From Hyphomicrobiales bacterium (lineage in GTDB: Bacteria; Pseudomonadota; Alphaproteobacteria; Rhizobiales; Rhizobiaceae): DNA of 64,000 nt. This document shows positions 51,998-61,646 of the stretch, in pieces (the first letter of the stretch is position 1; every line of letters starts with the position of its first letter). A program made the position numbers and the translations under genes. Where the stretch lies: contig UEIJ01000029.1 in the NCBI GenBank assembly GCA_900470195.1, positions 124,001 to 188,000 on the forward strand. Reading direction: 5' to 3'. A model generated the notes under the pieces. The model did no database searches, had not been told where the DNA came from, and was given only the letters and a program-made list of their open reading frames with translations.

Positions 51998-52873
51998 CTG
52001 CGATATACGGGCGGATGTCAGAACAGCGGTCAGAACTTCGGCTGCGGCCAGCGCCGCGATAACTTCCGGCCTTTTATCCTTCACGACCGCACCGCCGACC
52101 GGACAGACGAGATTTTCAAATAAATCTTCGCGTGCGACCTCGCGTTTCAACCAATTTTTGAAAGTGGCCTTCTTGGTCTTGGAACCGATCATGCCGACAT
52201 AGACGGCATCGCGCCGCTGCAATGCTTCGGCGGCGATCAGGAAATCCAGCGCATGGTCGTGGGTGAGGATTATGAAGGCGCTGCCCGGCGGCGCGGAACG
52301 CACCACCTGTTCCGGCATCGCCGAGAGACAGGTTTCGACCCCCGGCACATCGCAGGCCATATCTTTCCCATGCAATCCCGGACGGAAAACCGGTCCCCAC
52401 TTTTCCTGGAATTGCATAAGCTCCGCTTCCCGCGTATCGACCAGAACGACCCGGACAGGCGTGAGCGAGAGGGCACTTGCCAATGCATCGCCAACATGGC
52501 CAGCACCGAAAATGTAAACATGCGGACGCGTGGCTATTTCCGCATCAACCTTGCTGACAAGCTCGTCGTTCAGCCCGCGGTTCACCCGCCTGAAGCTCAG
52601 GCCCACCCGTCCGCCGCAGCATTGACCGATTTCGGGGCCGAGTGGAACGTCCATGGGCGAGTCCTTGCCACCAGCCAAGATTTTTCGGGCATGGTCGATC
52701 GCCATATATTCGAGCTGACCGCCACCGATGGTCCGGAAGATCATGTCACGGGCCACCAGCATCCATGCCCCTGCATTGCGGGGCGCGGAACCTTTCACAT
52801 CGGTGACTTCAACCAGCACACTATCGGGACGCCGGTTGAGAAAAGCCCGGATATCGTCACGTGCGCCCGGCAT
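51989..52873 (-). CDS. xdhC: Xanthine dehydrogenase accessory protein XdhC
   Basis: This 294-residue protein loads and sulfurates the molybdenum cofactor for XdhB. The N-terminal XdhC/CoxI domain has VTDVKGSAPRNAGAWMLV and GGGQLEYMAI. The C-terminal Rossmann domain has VYIFGAGHVGDALASAL and FIILTHDHALDFLIAAEAL, YVGMIGSKTKKA. It starts four bases after xdhB and is the last gene of the uraH-xdhABC operon. Confidence 0.94.
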   Translation of the reverse strand: MPGARDDIRAFLNRRPDSVLVEVTDVKGSAPRNAGAWMLVARDMIFRTIGGGQLEYMAIDHARKILAGGKDSPMDVPLGPEIGQCCGGRVGLSFRRVNRGLNDELVSKVDAEIATRPHVYIFGAGHVGDALASALSLTPVRVVLVDTREAELMQFQEKWGPVFRPGLHGKDMACDVPGVETCLSAMPEQVVRSAPPGSAFIILTHDHALDFLIAAEALQRRDAVYVGMIGSKTKKATFKNWLKREVAREDLFENLVCPVGGAVVKDKRPEVIAALAAAEVLTAVLTSARISQPA

Positions 52874-52877
52874 CTTT

Positions 52878-55232
52878 CTAGCCCTTTTGCTTGCGAAGCC
52901 GCTCGATGGCCATCAGCACGCGTTCCGGCGTCGCAGGTGCATCGAGACGCGGGCAGACCTTATGATCGGCAACGCTGGCGACCGCATCGGCCAGAGCATG
53001 CAAGACCGACAGGCCGAGCGGCAGCGGCGGTTCGCCGACAGCCTTGGAACGATGGATCGTCGGCTCATAGGCCTCGGACCAGTCGGTCAGCGCGACATTG
53101 AATATCTTGGGCCGGTCGGAAGCCAGCGGAATCTTGTAGGTGGAAGGCGCATGGGTGCGAAGCCGCCCCTTGTCGTCCCACACAAGTTCCTCGGTCGTCA
53201 GCCAGCCCATGCCCTGCACGAAGCCACCTTCAACCTGACCGATATCGATGGCGCGGTTCAGGGAACGCCCGGTATCATGCAGAATATCGGTGCGCTCCAC
53301 CACATATTCGCCAGTCAGAGTGTCGACGGAAACTTCGGAACAGGCCGCTCCGTAAGCATAGTAGTAGAATGCGTGGCCCCGCCCCTTGGCGCGGTCCCAA
53401 TGGATTTTCGGGGTCTTGTAGTGACCTGCCGCCGAAAGCTGCACGCGGCCGATATAGGCCTGCTTCACCAGATCGTTGAAGCTGATTTCCTGATTGCCGA
53501 CGCGCACCCGGTTGGGAAGGAACACGATCTGATCCTCCGGCACCTGATATTGCTGTGCCGCAAAATGGATGAGGCGCTTCTTGATCTGGCGGGCGGCGTC
53601 CTGCGCTGCCATGCCGTTGAGATCGGCACCGGAAGAAGCCGCCGTCGGCGCTGTGTTCGGAACCTTGGCGGTGGTTGTCGCTGTGATCTTCACCCGGTCG
53701 ATGTCAATCTGGAACTCCTCGGCCACGACCTGCGCCACCTTCATATGGAGCCCTTGCCCCATTTCCGTGCCGCCATGGTTCATGTGCACCGAGCCGTCAT
53801 TATAGACATGCACCAGAGCGCCAGCCTGATTGGACTCCGTCTTGGTGAAGGAGATGCCGAATTTCACCGGCGTCAGCGCGATGCCGCGTTTCACATAGCG
53901 GCTTTTCGCATTGAATTCGCGGATCGCTTCGCGGCGCTTTGCGTAATCGGAACTTTCCTCCAGTTCCGCAACGATGCGCTGGATGATGCAATCTTCGACC
54001 TTCTGGTGATAGGGCGTGACGTTGCGTGTGCCGTCCTTGCCCATCTCGTCATAGAAGTTGCGCTTGCGGATTTCGAGCGGGTCTTTGCCGACGGCGAAAG
54101 CCACTTCATCGATCACGCGTTCCGCACCGACCATGCCCTGCGGGCCGCCAAAGCCGCGAAATGCGGTGTTCGACACCGTGTTGGTATAAAGCGGCGCCGA
54201 CTGCGCATGAACGGCCGGGAAGAAATAAGCATTGTCACAGTGGAACAAGGCGCGGTCGCCCACAGCCCCGGAAAGGTCAGCGGAGAATCCGGCATTGAGC
54301 GCAAAGAGATAATCGACGCCCAGAATATTGCCTTCATCGTCGAAGCCGACTTCATAATCGATGACGAAGCCGTGCCGCTTGCCGGTCGAGGTCATGTCCT
54401 CGTCGCGGTCGAGCCTGATCTTCATGGCGCGCTTGTGCTTCTTGGCGGCAATCGCCGCAATCGCCGCCCACTGGTTGGCCTGCGTTTCCTTGCCGCCGAA
54501 GCCGCCGCCCATGCGGCGCACTTCCACGGTCACGGAATGGCTCGGAACGCCCAGAGCGTGTGCTACCAGATGCTGGGTTTCGCTCGGCCCCTGCGTGGAG
54601 CAATAAACGGTGACGTCCTCATCCTCGCCCGGGACAGCCAGCGAAACCTGGCCCTCAAGGTAGAAATGATCCTGTCCGCCGAGATACATGCGGTTCTTGA
54701 TGCGATGCGGCGCGGCTTCGATGGCCGCACGTGCATCGCCGCGCTTCAGCGTCAATGGCGTGGTGACAAGCCGGTCCTTCAGACCGTCCAGCGCATCGAT
54801 GGAATAAACGCCCGCTGCTTCCTCATATTCGATTTTCGCCAGACGGGCAGCACGGCGCGCCTGATCGCGGGTTTTGGCGATAACCGCAAAGATCGGCTGG
54901 CCGTGAAACTCGACCTTGTCGACAGCGAAAATCGGATCGTCATGCATGCCCGACGGCGAAACATCGTTTTCGCCGGGCACGTCCTTGTAGGTCAGCACGT
55001 CGACCACACCTGGAGCAGTGCGAACCGCCGACAAATCGATCGACTTGAACGAACCATGCGCGACGGAAGAATAGCCGACGCCGATATGCAATGTACCTTC
55101 GGGCTCCGGAATATCGTCGATATAAACAGCCGTTCCCGTCACATGCTTATGCGCGGAATCGTGCTTCTGATCGGTCGCGACACCGCCCACAATGCGGGCG
55201 GCTTTCAGTGCGCTTGCAGGATGCTTGTTCAT
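52878..55232 (-). CDS. xdhB: Xanthine dehydrogenase, molybdopterin-binding subunit
   Basis: This 784-residue catalytic subunit hydroxylates hypoxanthine and xanthine to urate. Molybdopterin-binding motifs are GGGFGGKETQANQW and AFRGFGGPQGM. The C-terminal region has GEPPLPLGLSVLHALADAV. Length is standard for the bacterial two-subunit type. It lies ten bases after xdhA. An antisense frame of 903 codons through this region is a shadow. Confidence 0.96.
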   Translation of the reverse strand: MNKHPASALKAARIVGGVATDQKHDSAHKHVTGTAVYIDDIPEPEGTLHIGVGYSSVAHGSFKSIDLSAVRTAPGVVDVLTYKDVPGENDVSPSGMHDDPIFAVDKVEFHGQPIFAVIAKTRDQARRAARLAKIEYEEAAGVYSIDALDGLKDRLVTTPLTLKRGDARAAIEAAPHRIKNRMYLGGQDHFYLEGQVSLAVPGEDEDVTVYCSTQGPSETQHLVAHALGVPSHSVTVEVRRMGGGFGGKETQANQWAAIAAIAAKKHKRAMKIRLDRDEDMTSTGKRHGFVIDYEVGFDDEGNILGVDYLFALNAGFSADLSGAVGDRALFHCDNAYFFPAVHAQSAPLYTNTVSNTAFRGFGGPQGMVGAERVIDEVAFAVGKDPLEIRKRNFYDEMGKDGTRNVTPYHQKVEDCIIQRIVAELEESSDYAKRREAIREFNAKSRYVKRGIALTPVKFGISFTKTESNQAGALVHVYNDGSVHMNHGGTEMGQGLHMKVAQVVAEEFQIDIDRVKITATTTAKVPNTAPTAASSGADLNGMAAQDAARQIKKRLIHFAAQQYQVPEDQIVFLPNRVRVGNQEISFNDLVKQAYIGRVQLSAAGHYKTPKIHWDRAKGRGHAFYYYAYGAACSEVSVDTLTGEYVVERTDILHDTGRSLNRAIDIGQVEGGFVQGMGWLTTEELVWDDKGRLRTHAPSTYKIPLASDRPKIFNVALTDWSEAYEPTIHRSKAVGEPPLPLGLSVLHALADAVASVADHKVCPRLDAPATPERVLMAIERLRKQKG

Positions 55233-55242
55233 GATTGCCTCC

Positions 55243-56733
55243 TCACGCCGCAGCGATTTCCGCCGCGCGCAACGGCGTGTAACTGCCTTCCGTCTCGGCG
55301 AAGAAACGCCGCAACAGATTGCGCGCCGCGAGCAGCCGGTAATCCGCTGTCGCCCGCATATCGCTCAAAGGCGTATAATCTTGCGAATAGGCTTCCAATG
55401 CCGCTTCAATCGTCGCCTCGGTCCATGGTTTGCCTATGAGTGCGGCTTCCACCGCGCCGGCGCGCTTCGGCGTTGCGGCCATGCCGCCATAGGCGATGCG
55501 AACCGTCTCCACATTGCCTGCCGCGTCGAGCGTCAGATGGAAGCTGCCCAGCGTCGCCGTAATGTCTTCCTCAAAGCGCTTCGACACTTTGTAAATGGCA
55601 AAATGGCTGCCCACTGCCGGAACAGGCACATGCACGGCCTCGACAAACTCGCCGGGCTGGCGATCCTGCTTGCCATAGGCGATGAAGAACTCTTCCAGCG
55701 GGATGGTGCGGCGCTCCGCCCCTTTGCGCAGGGTCAGCTTTGCATCAAGCGCGATCAGCGGCGGCGGGGTGTCGCCAATCGGCGACCCATTGGCGATATT
55801 GCCGCCAATAGTGCCCATATTGCGCACCTGCTCGCCGCCAATGCGATTGATGAGTTGTCCAAGCTGCGGGATGCGCTTCGCAAGAAAGCCGAACGCCTCG
55901 GTGTAGGTCACGCCAGCGCCGATGGTGATGACGCCGTTTTCCTCGCGGATGGAGCGCAACTCCTCCAGATGCCCGATGAAGACAACCGGGGAAATATCGC
56001 GCATCATCTTGGTGACCCAGAGCCCCACATCGGTAGAACCGGCAACGATGGTCGCCTTCGGTTCCGCCGCCAGAACGGTGGCAAAGTCGTCGAGATCGGC
56101 AGGCACGATCAACCGGTCCTTGCCTTCGCCCATTTCCACCCGCATGCCGTCGCGCATCGTCGACAGTTGCTTCAGGACCAGGGCACGCTCGGCTGCGAGC
56201 GGGTCTTGCGTCACGTTGCCATAATCGGAAATAGCCCGTGCAGCGCGCATGATCGCCTCATAGCCCGTGCAGCGGCAAAGATTGCCCTGCAAGGCCTTTT
56301 CAATCTCGGCATCGGCGGGCTTCGGTTCGCGCATCCATAGCGCATAGAGCGACATGACAAAGCCCGGCGTGCAGAAGCCGCATTGCGAGCCATGGAATTC
56401 GATCATCGCCTTTTGTACCGGATGCAGGCCGCCATCGCTGCCGCGCAGATGTTCGATCGTCACGACATGGCAGCCATCCAGCGACCCCATGAAGCGAATG
56501 CAGGCATTGACGCTTTCATAAACGAGCTTGCCACCGGAAATCTTGCCGACCAGCACCGTGCATGCGCCGCAATCGCCCTCGCCGCAGCCTTCCTTGGTGC
56601 CACGCAGCTTGGCGGACAGGCGCAGATAATCCAGCAGCGTTTCGGTCGGGGAAACACGGTCGAGTTCGATCTTTTCACCGTTCAGAAGAAAGCGGATCGT
56701 GTGTCGCACGGACTGGTGCACAGACTGGTTCAT
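55243..56733 (-). CDS. xdhA: Xanthine dehydrogenase, iron-sulfur and FAD subunit
   Basis: This 496-residue subunit has a ferredoxin-type 2Fe-2S domain (CGEGDCGACTVLVG; C50, C55, C58), a second 2Fe-2S domain (SQCGFCTPGFVMSLYAL and LCRCTGYEAI) and an FAD domain (about 195-370, with GSTDVGLWVTKM and GGNIANGSPIGDTPPPLIAL). It passes electrons from the molybdenum centre to NAD. Starts five bases after uraH. Confidence 0.96.
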   Translation of the reverse strand: MNQSVHQSVRHTIRFLLNGEKIELDRVSPTETLLDYLRLSAKLRGTKEGCGEGDCGACTVLVGKISGGKLVYESVNACIRFMGSLDGCHVVTIEHLRGSDGGLHPVQKAMIEFHGSQCGFCTPGFVMSLYALWMREPKPADAEIEKALQGNLCRCTGYEAIMRAARAISDYGNVTQDPLAAERALVLKQLSTMRDGMRVEMGEGKDRLIVPADLDDFATVLAAEPKATIVAGSTDVGLWVTKMMRDISPVVFIGHLEELRSIREENGVITIGAGVTYTEAFGFLAKRIPQLGQLINRIGGEQVRNMGTIGGNIANGSPIGDTPPPLIALDAKLTLRKGAERRTIPLEEFFIAYGKQDRQPGEFVEAVHVPVPAVGSHFAIYKVSKRFEEDITATLGSFHLTLDAAGNVETVRIAYGGMAATPKRAGAVEAALIGKPWTEATIEAALEAYSQDYTPLSDMRATADYRLLAARNLLRRFFAETEGSYTPLRAAEIAAA

Positions 56734-56738
56734 GGCGC

Positions 56739-57104
56739 TTAGCTCCCGCGATAGGTGGAATAGGAAAAGGGCGAAACGAGAAGCGGTACATGATAATGCG
56801 CTTTTTCGTCTGAAATGCCAAAGCGCAAAGGAACGACATCAAGGAACGGTACGGTATCTTCGGTCTTGCCGAAATATTCGCCGACATGAAACAGAAGCTC
56901 GTAAGATCCCGCCCGCAAGTTCCCGCCCGACAGCAGCGGCTCACTGCAACGGCCATCGTCATTGGTGCGGATTTCCCGGATCGGCTCGGCCTGCTGATTC
57001 TGAATGCGACGCAATTCAATGCGCAGATTTGCAGCGGGCTTGCCGCTTACCGTATCGAGGACATGCGTCGTCAACCGGCCATCACCGCTCTTTTCCTGAC
57101 CCAT
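56739..57104 (-). CDS. uraH: 5-hydroxyisourate hydrolase (transthyretin-like)
   Basis: This 121-residue enzyme hydrolyses 5-hydroxyisourate to OHCU. It has the family ends [17 protein letters not shown] at the start, FPLRFGISD-like [20 protein letters not shown], and the closing tetrapeptide motif YRGS. CAGGAG lies before the ATG at 57104; an upstream extension is not supported. First gene of the uraH-xdhABC operon, divergent from the puuE-uraD fusion. Confidence 0.95.
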   Translation of the reverse strand: MGQEKSGDGRLTTHVLDTVSGKPAANLRIELRRIQNQQAEPIREIRTNDDGRCSEPLLSGGNLRAGSYELLFHVGEYFGKTEDTVPFLDVVPLRFGISDEKAHYHVPLLVSPFSYSTYRGS

Positions 57105-57369
57105 TTGCACTCCTGCAGCTCTTCGATTCTCCCGACACACAGACTGGAGCCCCTACAAGCTTTTGATTTCCGGTGGTTATTTTCGGCCCGGCATTGCTAC
57201 CTGCTTTGGGGCCGCAACCACACCATGTTCCCAGCATTCAGTATTTCGCGATCCTTCTCATTGCGAAAGATGGTTATCGTTGGATGTCTTTCAAATTTTT
57301 GGAGGGGAATAATAGCGATAAATCTTTATTATCATGGATAAAACGAACGACAATGAGGGAAGACCCGCA

Positions 57370-58797
57370 ATGAAATATCCGCGCAATCTTGTCGGCTATG
57401 GACGCAACACGCCAGATCCACGCTGGCCGGGAGGGGCGAACATCGCCGTGCAGTTCGTCGTCAACTACGAGGAAGGCGGTGAATGCTGCATTCTCGACGG
57501 CGATCCGGCCTCCGAATGCCTCCTTTCCGAGATTGTCGGTGCTCAAGCCTGGCAGGGCCAGCGCAACCTCAATATGGAATCCATCTACGAATATGGCGCA
57601 CGCTCCGGTTTCTGGCGCCTGTGGCGCGCCTTCACCCGCCGCGACATGCCTGTTACCGTTTATGGCGTGACGCTTGCCATGGCGCGCAATCCTGAAGCCG
57701 TCGCCGCCATGAAGGAAGCGGATTGGGAGATCGCCAGCCACGGATTGCGTTGGTGGGAGTATAAGGACGTTCCCGAGGAGATCGAGCGCGAACATATCCG
57801 CGAGGCCGTCCGCCTTCATACGGAACTTACCGGTTCGCGCCCGCTCGGCATCTATCAGGGCAAGCCGTCCGACAACACGCTGAAGCTGGTGATGGAAGAA
57901 GGCGGCTTCCTCTATTCCGCCGATTCATATGCCGATGAACTGCCCTATTGGGTGCAGGGACCAAAGGGGCCGCATCTGATCGTGCCCTACACGCTCGATG
58001 CAAATGACATGCGCTTCGCCACGCCGCAGGGTTTCAATTCCGGGGACCAGTTCTTCACCTATCTGAAGGACACGTTCGACGTGCTCTATCGCGAAGGCGC
58101 CGAAGGCGCGCCAAAGATGATGTCCGTCGGGCTGCATTGCCGCCTTGTCGGCCGTCCCGGCCGCATGGCCGCGCTGGAGCGCTTTCTCGATTACGTGCAG
58201 AGCCACGACAAGGTATGGGTCGCCAAGCGCGCCGATATTGCCCGCCACTGGCATGAAAACTACAAGCCGGCCGTGGCTGATGTCATGCCTTCCAGCGCGG
58301 AAAAATATGCGTTCGTCGCACGCTATGGCAGCATTTTCGAGCATTCGCCCTGGATCGCGGAACGCGCCTACGATGCGGGCTTTACCGTTGAGGAAGATAC
58401 TGCTTCGGGTCTCGCCGCAGCCATGACCAAGGTGTTCCGCGCCGCCACGCCTGAAGAACGGCTGGCCGTGCTGAAAGCGCACCCCGACCTTGCAGGCAAG
58501 CTGGCGCAGGCAAAGCGCCTGACCGCGGAATCCACCGCCGAACAGGCCGGCGCCGGCCTTGACGCGCTGACCGACGCGGAGAAGAAAGCATTCACCGAAC
58601 TGAACGACGCCTATACCGCGAAATTCGGCTTTCCCTTCATTATCGCCGTACGGGGGCGCAATAAGAAGGAAATCCTGGCGGCTTTCCAGCGCCGCGTTTC
58701 CAATGATCGCGATACGGAATTTGAAACGGCCTGCGCGCAGGTGGAGCGCATCGCCCTCTTGCGCCTCAAGGATATTCTGCCGGAAGCGCTCTACTGA
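57370..58797 (+). CDS. puuE: Fused allantoinase PuuE and OHCU decarboxylase UraD
   Basis: This 475-residue bifunctional protein joins two steps of urate degradation. Residues 1 to about 295 are PuuE, a polysaccharide-deacetylase-like allantoinase (NLVGYGRNTPDPRWPGGANI, NYEEGGECCILDGD, EIASHGLRWWEY, GLHCRLVGRPGR). Residues about 305-475 are UraD (VARYGSIFEHSPWIAERAYD with the catalytic histidine, LKAHPDLAGKLA, FPFIIAVRGRNKKEI). AGGGA precedes the ATG at 57370; the ATG at 57334 lacks a ribosome site. It lies divergent from uraH. Confidence 0.94.
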   Translation: MKYPRNLVGYGRNTPDPRWPGGANIAVQFVVNYEEGGECCILDGDPASECLLSEIVGAQAWQGQRNLNMESIYEYGARSGFWRLWRAFTRRDMPVTVYGVTLAMARNPEAVAAMKEADWEIASHGLRWWEYKDVPEEIEREHIREAVRLHTELTGSRPLGIYQGKPSDNTLKLVMEEGGFLYSADSYADELPYWVQGPKGPHLIVPYTLDANDMRFATPQGFNSGDQFFTYLKDTFDVLYREGAEGAPKMMSVGLHCRLVGRPGRMAALERFLDYVQSHDKVWVAKRADIARHWHENYKPAVADVMPSSAEKYAFVARYGSIFEHSPWIAERAYDAGFTVEEDTASGLAAAMTKVFRAATPEERLAVLKAHPDLAGKLAQAKRLTAESTAEQAGAGLDALTDAEKKAFTELNDAYTAKFGFPFIIAVRGRNKKEILAAFQRRVSNDRDTEFETACAQVERIALLRLKDILPEALY

Positions 58798-58905
58798 TCC
58801 CTGCCCAGCCCGGGAAGTTCGCTTCCCGACACTTCATTTTACGATTTCATGGCGGGTCTTTTTAACTCGTTGTGAATGCAGCTTCTCACATAAGGAATTT
58901 CCCAC

Positions 58906-59742
58906 ATGGGCAACGACAAGAACAATCGCACCTATTATGCACCGACCGGCGGGCTGCCGCCGCAGACCCAGCTTCTCACCGATCGCGCCATGTTCACCGA
59001 AGCCTATGCGGTGATACCAAAGGGCACATTCAGCGACATCGTGACGAGCTTCCTGCCCTTCTGGGACAAGACGCGGCTCTGGGTGATCGCACGGCCTCTC
59101 TCCGGCTTTGCCGAGACCTTCTCGCAATACATCATGGAGGTGCAACCGGGCGGCGGCAGCGATAGGGCCGAACTGGACGAAAGTGCGCAAGGCGTATTGT
59201 TCGTGGTCGAAGGAGAGATCGCAGTGACCGTGGCGGGCAAGACCCACACGCTGACCGAAGGGGGCTACGCCTATCTGCCACCGAAGAGCGGCTGGCGGCT
59301 GCGCAACAACGGCGCGGCGACGGCTCGCTTCCACTGGGTTCGCAAGGCTTATGAATATGTCGACGGGCTCGAAGTTCCCGAACCGCTGTTTCTCAACGAG
59401 AAGGACATCGCCCCCAACCCCATGCCGGACACCAATGGCGCCTGGGCGACGACGCGCTTCGTCGACCCGAACGATCTGCGTCACGACATGCATGTAACCA
59501 TCGTCACGCTCGAACCCGGGGGCGTCATTCCATTTGCCGAAACTCACGTGATGGAACACGGGCTTTACGTGCTGGAAGGCAAGGCCGTCTATCGGCTCAA
59601 CCAGGACTGGGTGGAAGTGGAAGCCGGCGATTTCATGTGGCTGCGCGCCTTCTGCCCGCAGGCTTGTTACGCAGGCGGTCCCGGCAAGTTCCGCTACCTG
59701 CTCTACAAGGACGTCAACCGGCATATGAAGCTTTCACGATAG
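58906..59742 (+). CDS. allE: (S)-ureidoglycine aminohydrolase (bicupin)
   Basis: This 278-residue manganese enzyme releases ammonia from ureidoglycine to give ureidoglycolate. Two cupin domains are seen: about 65-130 (GGSDRAELDESAQGVLFVVEG) and about 185-265 (MHVTIVTLEPGGVIPFAETH, VMEHGLYVLEGKAVYRLN, GDFMWLRAFCPQACYAGG). The start YYAPTGGLPPQTQLLTDRAM is typical of the YlbA/UGHA family. It follows puuE-uraD by 108 bases and has a terminator at 59788. Confidence 0.92.
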   Translation: MGNDKNNRTYYAPTGGLPPQTQLLTDRAMFTEAYAVIPKGTFSDIVTSFLPFWDKTRLWVIARPLSGFAETFSQYIMEVQPGGGSDRAELDESAQGVLFVVEGEIAVTVAGKTHTLTEGGYAYLPPKSGWRLRNNGAATARFHWVRKAYEYVDGLEVPEPLFLNEKDIAPNPMPDTNGAWATTRFVDPNDLRHDMHVTIVTLEPGGVIPFAETHVMEHGLYVLEGKAVYRLNQDWVEVEAGDFMWLRAFCPQACYAGGPGKFRYLLYKDVNRHMKLSR

Positions 59743-59787
59743 GACATGCCTGTCGACCTGTTCGGGTCTTCAATGCACCCACACAAC

Positions 59788-59815
59788 GAAAAGGCCGGAT
59801 CAGTCCGGCCTTTTC
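59788..59815 (+). terminator. Terminator after the ureidoglycine aminohydrolase gene
   Basis: GAAAAGGCCGGA-TCAG-TCCGGCCTTTTC, a strong stem with a T-tract. Confidence 0.88.
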
Positions 59816-59848
59816 CATTTCTCGCGGGACAATGCGCCGGAAACAGAA

Positions 59849-59870
59849 ACGGCGAGCCGAAGCTCGCCGT
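59849..59870. terminator. Second hairpin downstream of the ureidoglycine aminohydrolase gene
   Basis: ACGGCGAGC-CGAA-GCTCGCCGT, a nine-base-pair stem with a tetraloop, without a T-tract. It may be a backup terminator or an mRNA end stabiliser. Confidence 0.45.
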
Positions 59871-60123
59871 ACCATTCTTCCGACTGGAGATCAGATTTGA
59901 GAACAACGCAGTCCTTCTACGTTATCGAATGGTTCCTTAAACATAGGACAAGAATACAGAAATTCAAATTACAATTTTGTTATACCTATGGACCGATCAA
60001 TCATATGCATCTGATGCCTGAACAATATTCGTTGAATTTCATAAAATATTGCAATAATAATACTTAAATGAACTGGCGCCCGTTACACCGGGGTGAACGG
60101 TTAGATATGCTCTGGGGTGGAAT

Positions 60124-60146
60124 GGGAGGCCGGAAACCGGCCTCCC
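60124..60146 (-). terminator. Hairpin after the porin gene
   Basis: GGGAGGCCGG / CCGGCCTCCC stem 24 bases beyond the porin stop on the minus strand; only a weak T-tract follows. Confidence 0.6.
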
Positions 60147-60169
60147 TTCACAATTTTGCTGGCGACGCT

Positions 60170-61309
60170 TTAGAACGTACGCTGGAAGCGGACCATGCCC
60201 TGAACGGCGTCCTTGCCCTTGAGGTAAGACTTGTCGTCCTGCCACTTGGTGTAGGAAACTTCAGGCGTAACCGTGAAGCCCGGAACCATTTCATAGGCTA
60301 CGTTGGCAGTGGCTGCGAAAGTCTTGCTGCCATCATAAGCTGCCTGCGCATTGAAGGTGGCCTTATCGGTAACCTTGAATGCCGCGCCGCCCCAGACCGC
60401 CCAATCGCCGCCCCAGGTGCCGTAGAAGCTGCTGATTGCACGAACGGAACCAAGCACGTTGCCGTTGCCATCGGTCTGCGTGATATATTCATCCTTGTTG
60501 GACTTGTAGCCGCCCATCGCCCAGACCGAGAAACGATCCGTGATGTTCACGTCGGCGCGAACCTTGCCGGCCCACTCTTCGTTGCGTGCATCATAGGCGG
60601 CGACGCCTGCGATCTTGCCCCAGCCGCCTTGATACTTCAGGCCGCCGACAACATGCGGCGCATAGTCCTTGATGACACCATCATAGCCGTACTTGCTGTC
60701 CGTATTCTCATTGTTGCCCTGTTCGAGCGACAGGATGGCGGAGAAGCCGTTGCCAGACATGAAGGTATAGCTGATCAGGCCCGTGCGATAGCCACCGGCA
60801 AGGATCACGTCATCGTTGATGACGTTGCCGAGATAACCCGGAAAGGTGACGAAGGCCGATTCATCGAGACCGACACGCAGGCCGCCAAGCTGGATATAAG
60901 CGTAACGCAGCGAACCGGACGCACCCTCAACACCATTGCCCCAATCGTAGCGGGTTTCGGCAAAGGTCTTCAGAGTCCCCAGTTCGGTTTCCGAAGCAGT
61001 GGACAGGTCCAGCGTGAAGCGGGCCTTGTTATCCCAGGTATCGCGGCGGGTATCGACCTTGCCGTTACCATCGACAAAACCGCGACCGTAGACGTTGTTG
61101 CCGCCAGCGGCGTCGTAACGAACATAGCCGGAAATGCGCAGGCAGGTTTCGGTACCCGGAATATAGAAATATCCCGCACCATAGGCATCGCAAACGCGAA
61201 CATATTCAACGGACTCAGGCTCGGGCGCTACAATAGCATCCGCAGCATATGCCCCGGTGGTTGCAGCCAGCGCTGCAGTCGAGCCAAACAACAAGCTCTT
61301 GATTTTCAT
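60170..61309 (-). CDS. Porin_2-family outer membrane porin (Omp2b-like)
   Basis: This 379-residue porin has a signal peptide (residues 1-22, cleaved at AYA-AD), the family opening [20 protein letters not shown], and [16 protein letters not shown] with the pair of cysteines typical of Rhizobiales Porin_2. Alternating residues suit a 16-strand barrel, and it ends in phenylalanine (VRFQRTF) as porins do. It resembles Omp2a/Omp2b of Brucella but is a single gene here, without the adjacent tandem copy. The AT-rich upstream region is unusually long. Confidence 0.92.
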   Translation of the reverse strand: MKIKSLLFGSTAALAATTGAYAADAIVAPEPESVEYVRVCDAYGAGYFYIPGTETCLRISGYVRYDAAGGNNVYGRGFVDGNGKVDTRRDTWDNKARFTLDLSTASETELGTLKTFAETRYDWGNGVEGASGSLRYAYIQLGGLRVGLDESAFVTFPGYLGNVINDDVILAGGYRTGLISYTFMSGNGFSAILSLEQGNNENTDSKYGYDGVIKDYAPHVVGGLKYQGGWGKIAGVAAYDARNEEWAGKVRADVNITDRFSVWAMGGYKSNKDEYITQTDGNGNVLGSVRAISSFYGTWGGDWAVWGGAAFKVTDKATFNAQAAYDGSKTFAATANVAYEMVPGFTVTPEVSYTKWQDDKSYLKGKDAVQGMVRFQRTF

Positions 61310-61552
61310 TTCACTGTCTCCAGAATTTTTCAGACGAGACCTGATAGAATGAATTAAGCAAACACATCAATTCCAACTTTAAAACAATACAGAATTATCA
61401 AAGCATATGTGTCAATTATAGCACTAATTATAAACTTCTTTACTTAGTAACAATAAACAATTTAAAATATATACCTAAAGTAAACTTTCTAGTTCATTCA
61501 AGTTAGCAACTTTTATGTAGTTTATTTATGCTATTTTACGCATAAGAAACGA
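61310..61552. other. AT-rich leader and promoter region of the porin gene
   Basis: About 240 bases much richer in A and T than the surroundings, with no ORF of coding character. Likely holds the porin promoter and untranslated leader. I could not choose a single promoter. Confidence 0.5.
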
Positions 61553-61576
61553 AAACGGGGCCCGAAGGCCCCGTTT
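61553..61576 (-). terminator. Terminator after the TRAP binding-protein gene
   Basis: AAACGGGGCC-CGAA-GGCCCCGTTT, followed on the minus strand by a T-rich run. Confidence 0.85.
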
Positions 61577-61646
61577 ACAAGCGTTTCGCATCCCGAGCGC
61601 GTTTCAATCGGGTTGAACCGGACCGGCGCCCTATCCCTACCGGTGG

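Larger units (their letters stand above)
59743..60123. other. Intergenic region with two hairpins, no gene
   Basis: Gap of about 430 bases (to the porin stop) between the ureidoglycine aminohydrolase gene and the porin. It holds the terminator at 59788-59815, a second hairpin at 59849-59870 and an AT-rich stretch at 59930-60070 with no ORF of coding character. Confidence 0.5.

Noticed and set aside
52728-55439. 903-codon open frame on the plus strand
   Set aside because: It is antisense to xdhB, which has full family motifs. The translation has no recognisable domain and reflects the high-GC codon use of the real gene.
57245-57269. TTTCGC...GCGAAA inverted repeat upstream of the puuE-uraD fusion as an operator
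   Set aside because: Six-base arms with a long spacer are common by chance, and no second site supports it.
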